Source of the DNA: Chryseobacterium sp. 36-9
GTDB lineage: Bacteria; Bacteroidota; Bacteroidia; Flavobacteriales; Weeksellaceae
DNA length: 63,394 bases
Assembly: GCA_001898785.1 (NCBI GenBank)
Contig: MKVE01000017.1
Span: 206,318-269,711, forward strand
Reading direction: 5' to 3'
Numbering within the stretch: position 1 is the first letter of the stretch; every line of letters begins with the position of its first letter. The position numbers and the translations under genes are program-made. Positions 7,704-15,995 of this stretch are shown one piece after another. The notes below the pieces were generated by a model, which was not told the origin of the DNA, searched no databases, and saw only the letters and a list, made by a program, of their open reading frames with translations.

Positions 7704-8855
7704 ATGAGATACGTTCAGCTGGGGAAAGTTCCTCAAAAAAGACATACGATTTTCAAATCCGAAGATGACCAGTTCTATTATGAGCAACTCTTTGGAACAG
7801 AAGGTTTTCACGGGATTGCATCGTTGCTTTATCATACGTATCGTCCGACTCAAATCAAATCGATTGGCAATGTAAAAGATGTTACACCAAAAATTGCGGT
7901 GGAAAAAAACGTAACACCAAGAATGATAAAAGGGGCAAAAGTGACCGCTGAGGATGATTTTTTGGAAAGCAGGAAAGTTCTGATGCTAAACAACGACCTC
8001 AAAATGGGCTTGGCAAAACCGAGAAAATCGACTGATTATTTTTATAAAAATGCAGAATGCGACGAACTGCTTTTTGTCCACGAAGGAAAAGGTGTTTTGA
8101 AAACAATGCTCGGTAATATTGAGTTTTCAGTCGGAGATTATCTTATTATTCCGAGAGGAACTATTTATCAGCTGGAATTGGTATCCGAAAACAATGTTTT
8201 CTTTTTTATAGAAGCGCATTCACCTATTTATACGCCAAAACGTTACCGGAACGAGTTTGGGCAATTGCTGGAACATTCACCATTTTGTGAGAGAGATATC
8301 ATTCCACCAACTTTTGTAGAACCGAAAAATGAGAAAGGCGATTTTCTCATCAAAGTCAAAAAAGAAAATCAAATTACCGATTTCGTCTATGCCACACATC
8401 CGTTTGATGTTGTTGGCTGGGACGGTTATTTTTATCCTTACAAATTTAATATCAAAAACTTTGAACCAATTACGGGTAGAATTCATCAGCCGCCTCCGGT
8501 TCATCAGAACTTTGAAGCGCACAACTTTGTGGTTTGCTCGTTCTGTGCGCGGATGTATGATTATCACCCACAGGCTATTCCTGCGCCTTACAATCATTCC
8601 AATATTGATTCCGATGAGGTTTTGTTTTATACGGAAGGCGATTTTATGAGCCGGAATCATGTGGATCTGATGGATTTTTCGCTACATCCAGGCGGAATTG
8701 TTCACGGCCCGCATCCCGGTGCGATGGAAAGAAGCATCGGTAAAAAATTCACGGATGAATATGCGGTGATGGTGGACCCGTTCAGACCTTTGAAACTGAC
8801 AGAGGAAGCCATAAAAGTAGAAGACCCGACTTACAAAACAAGTTGGTTGGAATAA
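7704..8855 (+). CDS. hmgA: homogentisate 1,2-dioxygenase
   Basis: Fe(II) enzyme that opens the ring of homogentisate to maleylacetoacetate in tyrosine/phenylalanine degradation. The 383-residue protein has the C-terminal cupin core with the ligand region HSNIDSDEVLFYTEGDF and the motif SLHPGGIVHGPHPGAMERS, both characteristic. It is shorter than the proteobacterial and human enzymes (about 430-445 aa) as is usual for this Bacteroidota group. I start at ATG 7704 (MRYVQLGKVPQ) since the upstream in-frame start at 7653 lies in the promoter. It is monocistronic (terminator at 8862), apart from the hppD-fahA unit by about 3 kb. Confidence 0.93.
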   Translation: MRYVQLGKVPQKRHTIFKSEDDQFYYEQLFGTEGFHGIASLLYHTYRPTQIKSIGNVKDVTPKIAVEKNVTPRMIKGAKVTAEDDFLESRKVLMLNNDLKMGLAKPRKSTDYFYKNAECDELLFVHEGKGVLKTMLGNIEFSVGDYLIIPRGTIYQLELVSENNVFFFIEAHSPIYTPKRYRNEFGQLLEHSPFCERDIIPPTFVEPKNEKGDFLIKVKKENQITDFVYATHPFDVVGWDGYFYPYKFNIKNFEPITGRIHQPPPVHQNFEAHNFVVCSFCARMYDYHPQAIPAPYNHSNIDSDEVLFYTEGDFMSRNHVDLMDFSLHPGGIVHGPHPGAMERSIGKKFTDEYAVMVDPFRPLKLTEEAIKVEDPTYKTSWLE

Positions 8856-8861
8856 AAAAAT

Positions 8862-8890
8862 AAAAGCTAACAGAGATGTTAGCTTTTTTA
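8862..8890 (+). terminator. terminator of hmgA
   Basis: AAAAGCTAACA (8862-8872) and TGTTAGCTTTT (8877-8887) form an 11-bp perfect stem with a GAGA loop, then a T-run. It may act on the convergent gene at 8904 too. Confidence 0.85.
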
Positions 8891-8903
8891 ATTGTATTCC
8901 TTT

Positions 8904-9194
8904 TTAGCTTCCGGCAAACGGACTTCCGAAAATGCCAACTGCCAATTCTATCCAAACCAAAATAAGAACTGCAAATGTTAACATAATCAATATCAATCGG
9001 CTTTTGGTTGTTTTGAATTTCTCCAAAATTAACTTAATGATGAATGCTGTTCCGAAAAGTATAAAACCTCCAATAGCAAAATCGGAAAACGACCAATTGA
9101 CTTCTTTAGTAAACTGCATCGCAACCAATGGAATGCTTAACAACGCAACCGGAATCAAAAATAGAATATTGTTTCTTTGACTTTTTGTAATCAT
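8904..9194 (-). CDS. small membrane protein, unknown function
   Basis: A 96-residue protein with three predicted membrane segments (ILFLIPVALLSIPLVAM, FAIGGFILFGTAFIIKLIL, LILIMLTFAVLILVWIELAVGIFG). No family motif is recognised. It converges on hmgA and shares its terminator region, with a free promoter in the 9195-9436 gap. Homologues of similar size are common in Chryseobacterium-like genomes, but I cannot assign a role. Confidence 0.65.
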   Translation of the reverse strand: MITKSQRNNILFLIPVALLSIPLVAMQFTKEVNWSFSDFAIGGFILFGTAFIIKLILEKFKTTKSRLILIMLTFAVLILVWIELAVGIFGSPFAGS

Positions 9195-9313
9195 AGCTCA
9201 AAATATTAAATTAAACAATCGTAAAGAACTTTGAATTACAAAGTAAATAAATTTTATTTGAATTTTGAAAATTTATTTTCAATTATTTTTCAAAAAGGCT
9301 GTTGACTTATTAG

Positions 9314-9343
9314 TAAACGATTGGTTTATAGATCGATTGGTTT
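9314..9343. promoter_or_regulatory. inverted and direct repeats upstream of the CoA-transferase gene
   Basis: TAAACGATTGGTTTA (9314-9328) is a TAAAC-N5-GTTTA palindrome, and its CGATTGGTTT part is repeated exactly at 9334-9343, 16 bp downstream. It lies about 70 bp upstream of the -7 box at 9412, a plausible regulator site. Confidence 0.45.
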
Positions 9344-9411
9344 CCACACTCTAATTTATATGACTTTTTACCAAACTGACAACGCTCATTTTTTTGCTTA
9401 TCTTTAGAAAG

Positions 9412-9419
9412 TAAATTTG
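9412..9419 (+). promoter_or_regulatory. Bacteroidota -7 box (TAAATTTG)
   Basis: TAAATTTG fits TAnnTTTG exactly, 17 nt before the ATG at 9437. A TTTG occurs 15 nt upstream, shorter than the usual spacing. Confidence 0.6.
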
Positions 9420-9436
9420 TAAAAAATTAACTCGTT

Positions 9437-10708
9437 ATGATCAATTACGTTAGTGCAGAAGAAGCGGTTTCAATTATTAAAAGTGGCGACAGGATATTCG
9501 GACATGGTAGTGCTTGCACACCTAATCTTTTGTATGATGAATTAGCTAAACAGTCTTCCCGGTTGAAAAATGTAGAAATGGTTTCCATCACACAACAAGG
9601 GAATGTAGAGATCGCTAAACATGATTATAAGGATAATTTTTATATCAATTCCTTATTTACATCAACGCCTGTGCGAGAAGCGGTAAACTCTGATCACGGT
9701 GATTTTGTGCCGATTTTCCTTAGCGAAATTCCGATTCTTTTCAAAAACGGAATTCTGCCGATTGATGTGGCTTTGATAACGGTTTCTCCACCGGATAATC
9801 ACGGCTATTGTACATTGGGAACGTCTGTGGATGTAGCAAGAAGTGCTATTGATACGGCCAAATCCATTATTGCTATCGTTAATCCAAAAATGCCGAGAAC
9901 ACATGGCGATGGAATGATTCATATCAATAGAATCGAGAAAATGGTTTGGAGCGAAGAAGATCTTTTAACCATTGATTATGGTGCAAAAGTAGGTGCTGAG
10001 GAAATGCTGATCGGAAAAAACGTTGCGGAATTAATAGATGACAAAGCGACGTTGCAGATGGGAATCGGAACCATTCCTGATGCGGTTTTGAAATGCTTGG
10101 GAAATCACAAAGATCTTGGTGTTCATACGGAAATGCTAAGTGACGGTGTTATTGATTTGATTAAAAATGATATCGTTAATAATAAATACAAAGGAACACA
10201 TACCAACAGAACGATCACCAGTTTCTGCTTCGGAACGAGAAAACTGTATGATTTTGTAGATGATAATCCATCGATTGCTTTTATGGATGTTCAGCACGTT
10301 AATTTTCCTATTAATATTATGAAAAATAAAAAAATGCATGCCATTAATTCAGCTATTGAAATTGATTTGACTGGCCAGGTTTGTGCAGATTCTATCGGAA
10401 CTTATCAGTTCAGCGGTATCGGTGGACAAATGGATTTTATGCGTGGTGCTGCCTTGAGCGAAGGTGGAAAACCAATTATGGCAATCTCTTCCAGAACCAA
10501 AAAAGGCGTTCCGAGAATTGTTCCTTTTCTTAAACAAGGCGCAGGTGTTGTTACAACCAGAGGCCATATTCATTATGTGGTAACAGAATTCGGTACAGCT
10601 TATTTGTATGGTAAAAACCTGCGTCAAAGGGCAAAGGCTCTGATTGAGATTTCTCATCCGGACGATAGGGAGATGCTAGATAAAGCCGCATATGATCGTT
10701 TCAAATAA
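9437..10708 (+). CDS. acetyl-CoA hydrolase/transferase family (4-hydroxybutyrate CoA-transferase-like)
   Basis: A 423-residue family I CoA-transferase that moves CoA between carboxylates. The N-terminal half has GDRIFGHGSACTPNLL and the C-terminal half holds the CoA-binding and active-site segment GVHTEMLSDGV, whose Glu is the catalytic residue in this family, and TFEFGTAYLYGKNLRQRAKALI-like motifs (VTEFGTAYLYGKN). Length and motifs fit acetate/4-hydroxybutyrate CoA-transferases. It lies between hmgA and the hppD-fahA unit, so a role in activating acetoacetate, a product of tyrosine breakdown, is conceivable; this is inference only. Confidence 0.85.
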   Translation: MINYVSAEEAVSIIKSGDRIFGHGSACTPNLLYDELAKQSSRLKNVEMVSITQQGNVEIAKHDYKDNFYINSLFTSTPVREAVNSDHGDFVPIFLSEIPILFKNGILPIDVALITVSPPDNHGYCTLGTSVDVARSAIDTAKSIIAIVNPKMPRTHGDGMIHINRIEKMVWSEEDLLTIDYGAKVGAEEMLIGKNVAELIDDKATLQMGIGTIPDAVLKCLGNHKDLGVHTEMLSDGVIDLIKNDIVNNKYKGTHTNRTITSFCFGTRKLYDFVDDNPSIAFMDVQHVNFPINIMKNKKMHAINSAIEIDLTGQVCADSIGTYQFSGIGGQMDFMRGAALSEGGKPIMAISSRTKKGVPRIVPFLKQGAGVVTTRGHIHYVVTEFGTAYLYGKNLRQRAKALIEISHPDDREMLDKAAYDRFK

Positions 10709-10788
10709 TAAATTTCAAACTAACTTATTAATATTGAGGTTTTAAACACTTTTTGACGATTTTTGAAACCGGTTTTGTCCATTTATTG

Positions 10789-10796
10789 TATATTTG
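10789..10796 (+). promoter_or_regulatory. Bacteroidota -7 box (TATATTTG)
   Basis: TATATTTG fits TAnnTTTG; a TTTG lies 23 nt upstream (10762-10765), within the accepted range. It precedes the gene at 10820. Confidence 0.55.
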
Positions 10797-10819
10797 ATTG
10801 AGCTTGAAAAAATGATGAT

Positions 10820-11614
10820 TTGAAGTCAATTTACAATTTAATTAAAGAAAAGATCCGTCAGCATCCGATTGTCCAGAATTCTATATTGGGAAATTCGAAC
10901 CCTTGGAAAAGAAGCCATTTTATTATTTTGTCCGAGATTATTAAGGATGAGCTTTCTAAAAAAGAAGAACTTCAGAATGAGAGGAAATTTGAATTAGGAA
11001 CAAGTATTTCTCATATTACTCTTCAGCGTTTTTTTGAAAGTGATTATGATTATAAAACACATAATGATTTACGCTTTCTCAAAACGCTTGACAAGATCTG
11101 CATTTTTCTGGGTTTCAAAGATCTTAATTCTTTTGTGAAAAGTGTAAAAGGGGTTAACAGCTATATCGAATCCGGGGTTGGAACAGAGTTTACCAAGGAT
11201 ATCGTTTACAAATATTGTCAAGCGAATTTTGAGTTTTTTAAAATTTTTCCAAAACTAAGAATAGATATTTTTGATGATCATGTTTTTAAGGAGTCCCCTT
11301 TTATAGAAAGAATAAAAAACTACAGCTCACAGCTTTGTGAAAAAAAACTGAAGCTTTTCACTAATAACAACCGTTCGAATTTCGAGATTTTTGATATTGA
11401 TGTTATTTCTGAAGAAAAAGAAATGGTAGTTGTAAAAACGCAGGAATTCTGGAATCTGGTTTTTGTAGTGGAAAATTCTGATGAAGAATATATTGTTAAC
11501 GAATTGGATACACAAATCTATTTTATCAAAAAAATAGATAATACCTGGAAAATCTGGGATAATTATAATCCTAATTCCGGATTACTTAATCAGGTGATAC
11601 AAAAAAAGCCATAA
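10820..11614 (+). CDS. hypothetical protein with Bacteroidota helix-turn-helix-like N-terminal domain
   Basis: A 264-residue soluble protein. Residues about 65-110 (SISHITLQRFFES ... TLDKICIFLGFKDLNSFV) match the pattern of a small helical domain common in Bacteroidota proteins, where a 'T-L-x-R-F/L-F' helix is followed by 'T-L-D-x-L-x-x-F/Y-L-G-F/Y-K'. It may bind nucleic acid. The C-terminal 100 residues (ISEEKEMVVVKTQEFWNLVFV ... YFIKKIDNTWKIWDNYN) look like an NTF2/SnoaL-type alpha+beta fold. Start is TTG at 10820, since no in-frame ATG lies nearby. A three-codon ATG-ATG-ATT-TGA frame overlaps this start. Function unknown. Confidence 0.65.
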   Translation: MKSIYNLIKEKIRQHPIVQNSILGNSNPWKRSHFIILSEIIKDELSKKEELQNERKFELGTSISHITLQRFFESDYDYKTHNDLRFLKTLDKICIFLGFKDLNSFVKSVKGVNSYIESGVGTEFTKDIVYKYCQANFEFFKIFPKLRIDIFDDHVFKESPFIERIKNYSSQLCEKKLKLFTNNNRSNFEIFDIDVISEEKEMVVVKTQEFWNLVFVVENSDEEYIVNELDTQIYFIKKIDNTWKIWDNYNPNSGLLNQVIQKKP

Positions 11615-12015
11615 GGCGGACGGCTTCATGACTTCATTCTTACACTTATGTTCTTAGAATCTTCATAATTCTTAAACAAAAGTAGAAATCTAATTGATAT
11701 ATACACGAACTTAAATGTACTTAAAAATACATATTGCGTTTTTATTATTATTTTTTATTGTTTGTATTAGAATAATTAACAAAGGTTAAGTTTTTTTAAT
11801 TATTATTCATTGTATAATATAAAACATGGATTATTTCATAATATGACATAGTGCAATCGATTTCATTTTATTTATTGTAGTCTTCTTTGATATATTATTA
11901 TATATGCTCTGTTTTTTTTAACATATATTCAAAAATATAATAAAACTAACAAATGTTAGTTTGTTTTCGAAAAATTCTTATCTTGGCAACTGAGATTAAT
12001 AAGTAAAAAAGTAAA
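11615..12015. other. 401-bp intergenic region upstream of hppD
   Basis: Very AT-rich, without a plausible gene. The only clear signals are the 20-bp palindrome at 11943-11962 and a weak -7 box TATCTTGG at 11979-11986. The region before them holds runs of A and T with no recognisable RNA gene. Confidence 0.6.
11943..11962. promoter_or_regulatory. 20-bp perfect palindrome, candidate repressor operator for hppD
   Basis: AAACTAACAAATGTTAGTTT consists of 9-bp arms around AA. It overlaps the -33 region of the hppD promoter (TTTG at 11960-11963), a position typical for TetR-like repressor operators. No regulator gene is adjacent. Confidence 0.6.
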
Positions 12016-13146
12016 ATGTCAACACTCACTTTTGCAGAGAAAATCGCACAAGCAGAGAATTTTCTCCCTATCAACGGTACCGATTTTATAGAGTTTTATG
12101 TAGGAAATGCCAAGCAAGCAGCTCATTTTTACAAAACAGCGTTTGGATTTCAGTCTGTTGCTTATGCTGGTCCTGAAACTGGCGTCAGAGACAGAGCTTC
12201 TTATGTTTTGCAGCAAGGAAAAATCAGATTGGTTTTAACTTCGGGTCTTAAATCAGATTCTCCGATTTGTGAACATCAGAGAAAACACGGTGACGGAGTT
12301 AAGATTCTGGCACTTTGGGTGGATGATGCTTACAAAGCTTTTGAAGAAACAACAAAACGTGGCGGAAAACCATATTTGGAACCCAAGACAATTACGGATG
12401 AATTCGGAGAGGTGAGGATGTCGGGTATTTACACTTACGGCGAAACCGTTCATATGTTCATAGAACGCAAAAATTACATGGGCGCTTTTATGCCTGGTTA
12501 CGAAAAGTGGGAAAGCGATTATAACCCTTCTGATGTTGGGTTGTTGTATGTTGACCATTGTGTAGGAAATGTCGGTTGGGACAGAATGATTCCCACCGTT
12601 GAATGGTACGAGAAAGTAATGGGATTCGTGAATATTCTTTCATTTGATGATAAACAAATCAATACAGAATATTCTGCATTGATGTCAAAAGTAATGTCTA
12701 ATGGCAATGGTTATGCCAAATTTCCAATCAATGAGCCGGCCGAAGGTCAGAGAAAGTCGCAGGTAGAAGAATACCTGGATTTTTACGAAGGTGAAGGCGT
12801 TCAGCATATTGCAGTTGCTACAAAGGATATTGTGAAAACTGTTACAGAACTTAAAAATAGAGGTGTGGAATTCCTTTCTCCGCCGCCGGAAGCGTATTAC
12901 GAGATGATCCCTGAAAGAGTAGGAGATATTGATGAAGATATCAGAAAACTTCAGAGTCTTGGAATTCTTGTGGATTGCGATGAAGAAGGTTACCTACTTC
13001 AGATTTTCACAAAACCTGTGGAAGACAGACCAACGTTGTTTTACGAAATCATCGAGAGACACGGCGCTCAGAGTTTCGGAGCTGGGAATTTCAAAGCACT
13101 TTTCGAAGCTTTGGAAAGGGAGCAGGAAAAACGCGGAAACCTTTAA
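12016..13146 (+). CDS. hppD: 4-hydroxyphenylpyruvate dioxygenase
   Basis: Converts 4-hydroxyphenylpyruvate to homogentisate with Fe(II) and O2, the step before HmgA. The 376-residue protein has two vicinal-oxygen-chelate domains. Iron ligands are visible as His181 (YVDHCVGN), His264 (GVQHIAVA) and Glu344 (LFYEIIER), and the C-terminal substrate-gating helix GNFKALFEALEREQEKRG is intact. It starts the unit hppD-fahA-flavin reductase and sits under the palindrome at 11943. A strong hairpin follows the stop codon, which may reduce readthrough into fahA. Confidence 0.95.
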   Translation: MSTLTFAEKIAQAENFLPINGTDFIEFYVGNAKQAAHFYKTAFGFQSVAYAGPETGVRDRASYVLQQGKIRLVLTSGLKSDSPICEHQRKHGDGVKILALWVDDAYKAFEETTKRGGKPYLEPKTITDEFGEVRMSGIYTYGETVHMFIERKNYMGAFMPGYEKWESDYNPSDVGLLYVDHCVGNVGWDRMIPTVEWYEKVMGFVNILSFDDKQINTEYSALMSKVMSNGNGYAKFPINEPAEGQRKSQVEEYLDFYEGEGVQHIAVATKDIVKTVTELKNRGVEFLSPPPEAYYEMIPERVGDIDEDIRKLQSLGILVDCDEEGYLLQIFTKPVEDRPTLFYEIIERHGAQSFGAGNFKALFEALEREQEKRGNL

Positions 13147-13174
13147 ACCCCAAATTATTTTCTTATATTTTTAC

Positions 13175-13209
13175 AATTAAAGCATTATTTTTAATGCTTT
13201 AATTTTTTA
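13175..13209 (+). terminator. hairpin between hppD and fahA
   Basis: AATTAAAGCATT (13175-13186) and AATGCTTTAATT (13193-13204) form a 12-bp perfect stem with a 6-nt T-rich loop, followed by TTTT. As fahA lies 22 bp further without an obvious promoter, it may be a partial terminator or an mRNA-stabilising hairpin. Confidence 0.65.
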
Positions 13210-13230
13210 ATCTAATTCTAAATTCAAAAA

Positions 13231-14487
13231 ATGAAATCCTTCATCAATTATTCATCAGATTCCGATTTTTCAATTTATAATATTCCGTTTGGAGTTTGTG
13301 TTTTCAACAAAGAATTTATTGCCTGTGCTACAAGAATCGGCGATATTGTCATTGATTTGGCTACGTTATTTGATCTTGGTTATTTTGAAGATATCAAAGG
13401 CTTTGAAGAAAACGTTTTCGAAGGTTACACAATCAACGAGTTTATAGAATTAGGAAAACCAATTACGAACAAAGTTCGTGAGAGAATTCAGCAATTGTTG
13501 TTAGAAGATTCTTTGTTGTCGAAAGACGAAAGAGCTTTGGAGGAATGCTTTTACAATCTGGATGAGATTCAAATGATGATGCCTTTACACATTCCGAATT
13601 ATACCGATTTTTATAGTAGTATTCAGCACGCCACCAATGTCGGGATGATGTTCCGTGACCCGGCCAATGCATTGTTGCCAAACTGGAAACATTTGCCGGT
13701 TGGTTATCACGGTCGTGCTTCGTCGATTGTTTTATCAGGAATCGATATCACAAGACCTTGCGGACAGATTAAACCTGCAGATTCGGATAAACCGATTTTC
13801 AGCGCATCCAGACAATTGGATTTCGAATTAGAAATGGCTTTTGTCGTGAATAAAAATACAGATTTGGGAGAAAGGATTTCTGTTTCTGAGGCGGAAGATG
13901 CGATTTTCGGGATGATGATTTTCAACGATTGGTCCGCAAGAGATATTCAGAGTTGGGAATATGTTCCTCTTGGACCATTTTTGGGAAAAAATTTTGGTTC
14001 ATCCATTTCGCCCTGGATTGTGACTTTGGAAGCTTTGCAACCATTCAAAACACAGTCTCCAAAACAAGAGCCGGAAGTTTTGGGTTATCTGAAATTCGAA
14101 GGTGATAAAAATTATGACATCAATCTTCAGGTTTATCTTAAGCCAGAAAATTCTGAAGAAAACTTGATTTCTGAAAGCAATTACAAATTTATGTATTGGA
14201 ATATGTGTCAGCAGTTGGCGCATCACACTGTGAATGGCTGTAATATTGAAGTTGGTGATGTTTATGCCAGTGGAACTATTTCCGGAGAAGATGAAAAATC
14301 CTATGGTTCTATGCTGGAACTAACCTGGAGAGGAACAAAACCATTGCAACTCAAAAACGGAATCGAGAGAAAATTCATAGAAGACGGCGATACCATCACA
14401 ATGAAAGCCTGGTCAGAAAAAGACGGAATCCGGGTTGGATTTGGGGAAGTTTCTGGAAAGATTTTGCCGGCTGTTTTACCACAATAG
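13231..14487 (+). CDS. fahA: fumarylacetoacetase
   Basis: Hydrolyses fumarylacetoacetate to fumarate and acetoacetate, the last step of tyrosine breakdown. The 418-residue protein carries the FAH N-terminal domain (PFGVCVFN) and the catalytic domain motifs YHGRASSIVLSG, FELEMAFVV and DWSARDIQSWEYVPLGPFLGKNFGSS, with the metal-binding acidic residues present. It lies between hppD and the flavin reductase-like gene. The 84-nt space after hppD contains a hairpin. No maleylacetoacetate isomerase gene accompanies it. Confidence 0.95.
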   Translation: MKSFINYSSDSDFSIYNIPFGVCVFNKEFIACATRIGDIVIDLATLFDLGYFEDIKGFEENVFEGYTINEFIELGKPITNKVRERIQQLLLEDSLLSKDERALEECFYNLDEIQMMMPLHIPNYTDFYSSIQHATNVGMMFRDPANALLPNWKHLPVGYHGRASSIVLSGIDITRPCGQIKPADSDKPIFSASRQLDFELEMAFVVNKNTDLGERISVSEAEDAIFGMMIFNDWSARDIQSWEYVPLGPFLGKNFGSSISPWIVTLEALQPFKTQSPKQEPEVLGYLKFEGDKNYDINLQVYLKPENSEENLISESNYKFMYWNMCQQLAHHTVNGCNIEVGDVYASGTISGEDEKSYGSMLELTWRGTKPLQLKNGIERKFIEDGDTITMKAWSEKDGIRVGFGEVSGKILPAVLPQ

Positions 14488-14551
14488 ACACAAAGATTTC
14501 ACAAAGTTCACAATGTTTTCTTCTTGTGGACTTTGTGAAAGCCTTGTGTTC
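14488..14551. repeat. palindromic CACAAAG/CTTTGTG repeat
   Basis: Imperfect inverted repeat: ACACAAAGATTTCACAAAG on the left and CTTTGTGAAAGCCTTGTGT on the right, between fahA and the next gene. Same family as repeats at 27471-27589 and 44433-44556. Confidence 0.6.
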
Positions 14552-14583
14552 CTAGTGTTTAAAAACTTTTTAACGATTAAATA

Positions 14584-15405
14584 ATGAAAACTATCATTCC
14601 TTCCGATATCTCAGCAGTTCAGTTGCAACAAGTAATGCAAACCGCGATTGCGCCACGACCGATTGCCTTGGCAAGTACAATTAACAGCAAAGGAGAAATC
14701 AATCTTTCGCCTTTCAGTTTTTTTAATATGTTCAGCACGGTTCCGCCTGTTGTTATTGTTTCTCCTTCCAGAAGAGTGCGTGACAATACCACAAAACATA
14801 CTTTGGAAAATATGAAAGAAGTGCCGGAATTGGTTATTGGAAACGTCAATTTCGATATGGTTCAGCAGGTTTCTTTGGCCAGTACAGAATATGAAGATGG
14901 CGTAAATGAGTTTATCAAATCCGGATTAACAATGAAACCTGCTGACATCGTAAAGCCACCTTTGATTGCAGAATCGCCAGTTAATTTCGAGTGTAAGGTT
15001 TTAGAAATTAAATCACTTGGTAATTTTGGAGGTTCAGGAAATCTGGTGATTGCAGAGATTGTCAAGATTCATATCAACGAAAAATATCTTGATGAAGCTG
15101 GAAATCTCGACCAAAAACAATTGGATTTGGTAGCAAGATTGGGAAGTAATTTCTATTCCAGAAATAACGAAAATAATATCTTCGAAGTTCCTAAACCCTT
15201 AGTTACAAAAGGAATCGGTTACGACCAGCTTCCCGATGAGCTCAGACAAAGTGATATTTTTACAGGCAATGACCTTGGAATGCTCGCCAATGTAGAAGTT
15301 TTGCCACAAGGGAATTTTTCTTCGGAAAAAGAAGTACATTTATTAGCCCAAAATCATTTAAGAAATAACAATATTGAAAATGCTTGGAATGTCCTGAAAA
15401 TTTAA
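14584..15405 (+). CDS. flavin reductase-like domain protein
   Basis: A 273-residue protein of the flavin reductase-like/FMN-binding split-barrel family. The FMN-binding pattern is visible in the N-terminal 100 residues (APRPIALASTINSKGEINLSPFSFFNMFSTVPPVVIVSPS). Family members bind FMN and either supply reduced flavin or act as oxidoreductases. Genes of this type often accompany homogentisate-pathway genes in Bacteroidota (recollection of genome context), but their role there is not known to me. It is probably cotranscribed with fahA across a repeat-filled 96-bp gap. Confidence 0.85.
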   Translation: MKTIIPSDISAVQLQQVMQTAIAPRPIALASTINSKGEINLSPFSFFNMFSTVPPVVIVSPSRRVRDNTTKHTLENMKEVPELVIGNVNFDMVQQVSLASTEYEDGVNEFIKSGLTMKPADIVKPPLIAESPVNFECKVLEIKSLGNFGGSGNLVIAEIVKIHINEKYLDEAGNLDQKQLDLVARLGSNFYSRNNENNIFEVPKPLVTKGIGYDQLPDELRQSDIFTGNDLGMLANVEVLPQGNFSSEKEVHLLAQNHLRNNNIENAWNVLKI

Positions 15406-15431
15406 AACGCTAAAAAAACTAAAAACAAAAA

Positions 15432-15680
15432 ATGATGAAGAAATCGGTTTATCAAGCCATTATCACTATGCTGATTTTGGTTATTGCGGTCTCTGTAATT
15501 GGTATTTTTAATACTGAAATCAGTCTGAAATATGAAACTGGAAATCCGAAAGATTGCATTTCTCTCTTAACTGGCAGAGACCTTTGTTTATGGATTAAAA
15601 ATCTCAAAATCATCATCATAGTTTGTCTGATAGCGGCTTCGGGATTGATAAGTTTCAGGTATAAGATTATCAGAGATTAG
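15432..15680 (+). CDS. small two-TM membrane protein, unknown function
   Basis: An 82-residue protein with two hydrophobic segments (AIITMLILVIAVSVIGIFN and IIIIVCLIAASGLISF) and between them a short loop with two cysteines (DCISLL, RDLCLW). It starts 26 nt after the flavin reductase-like gene and so may end that transcript. No family recognised. Confidence 0.55.
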   Translation: MMKKSVYQAIITMLILVIAVSVIGIFNTEISLKYETGNPKDCISLLTGRDLCLWIKNLKIIIIVCLIAASGLISFRYKIIRD

Positions 15681-15683
15681 CAA

Positions 15684-15995
15684 TTATTTTTCCCGTTCAA
15701 TTTTCAGCGGATTTTGACGAGTGTCAAAAATGTCAACGATTTCAATACGATTCTTTTCTTTATTAAGCCAATAGATTATTTTATAATTATTGGAAACCAA
15801 ATATCTGAAATTTTCTTTTCTGCCAGACAATAGTTCTTCTTTTTGTCCTATTTTGTTTTGAAAATCTAAAACATTAGTTTTCTCAACAATTTCAGTAACC
15901 AGTTTTTTTGCAATTTTAGGACTTGCTTTTATTTTGTAGTAATCGAAAATATTCCTTAATTCTCTTTTAGCGAATGCTGTCCAAAATATTTTCAT
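15684..15995 (-). CDS. type II toxin, RelE/ParE family
   Basis: A 103-residue toxin-like protein. The pattern MKIFWTAFAKRELRNIFDYYK ... NFRYLVSNNYKIIYWL ... IEIVDIFDTRQNP is that of ParE/RelE-fold toxins, which inhibit gyrase or cut mRNA. The strand order and the DTRQNP tail are typical of the ParE branch. ATG at 15995 is chosen: it overlaps the antitoxin stop codon as TAATG, so translation is coupled. The upstream in-frame TTG at 16001 is less likely. The pair lies between a catabolic unit and an ABC exporter, with no transposase near it. Confidence 0.85.
   Translation of the reverse strand: MKIFWTAFAKRELRNIFDYYKIKASPKIAKKLVTEIVEKTNVLDFQNKIGQKEELLSGRKENFRYLVSNNYKIIYWLNKEKNRIEIVDIFDTRQNPLKIEREK

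Noticed and set aside
11615-12015. Possible RNA gene in the 401-bp gap before hppD
   Set aside because: No tRNA-like, 6S-like or riboswitch-like core was recognised; the stretch is simple AT-rich DNA apart from the palindrome.
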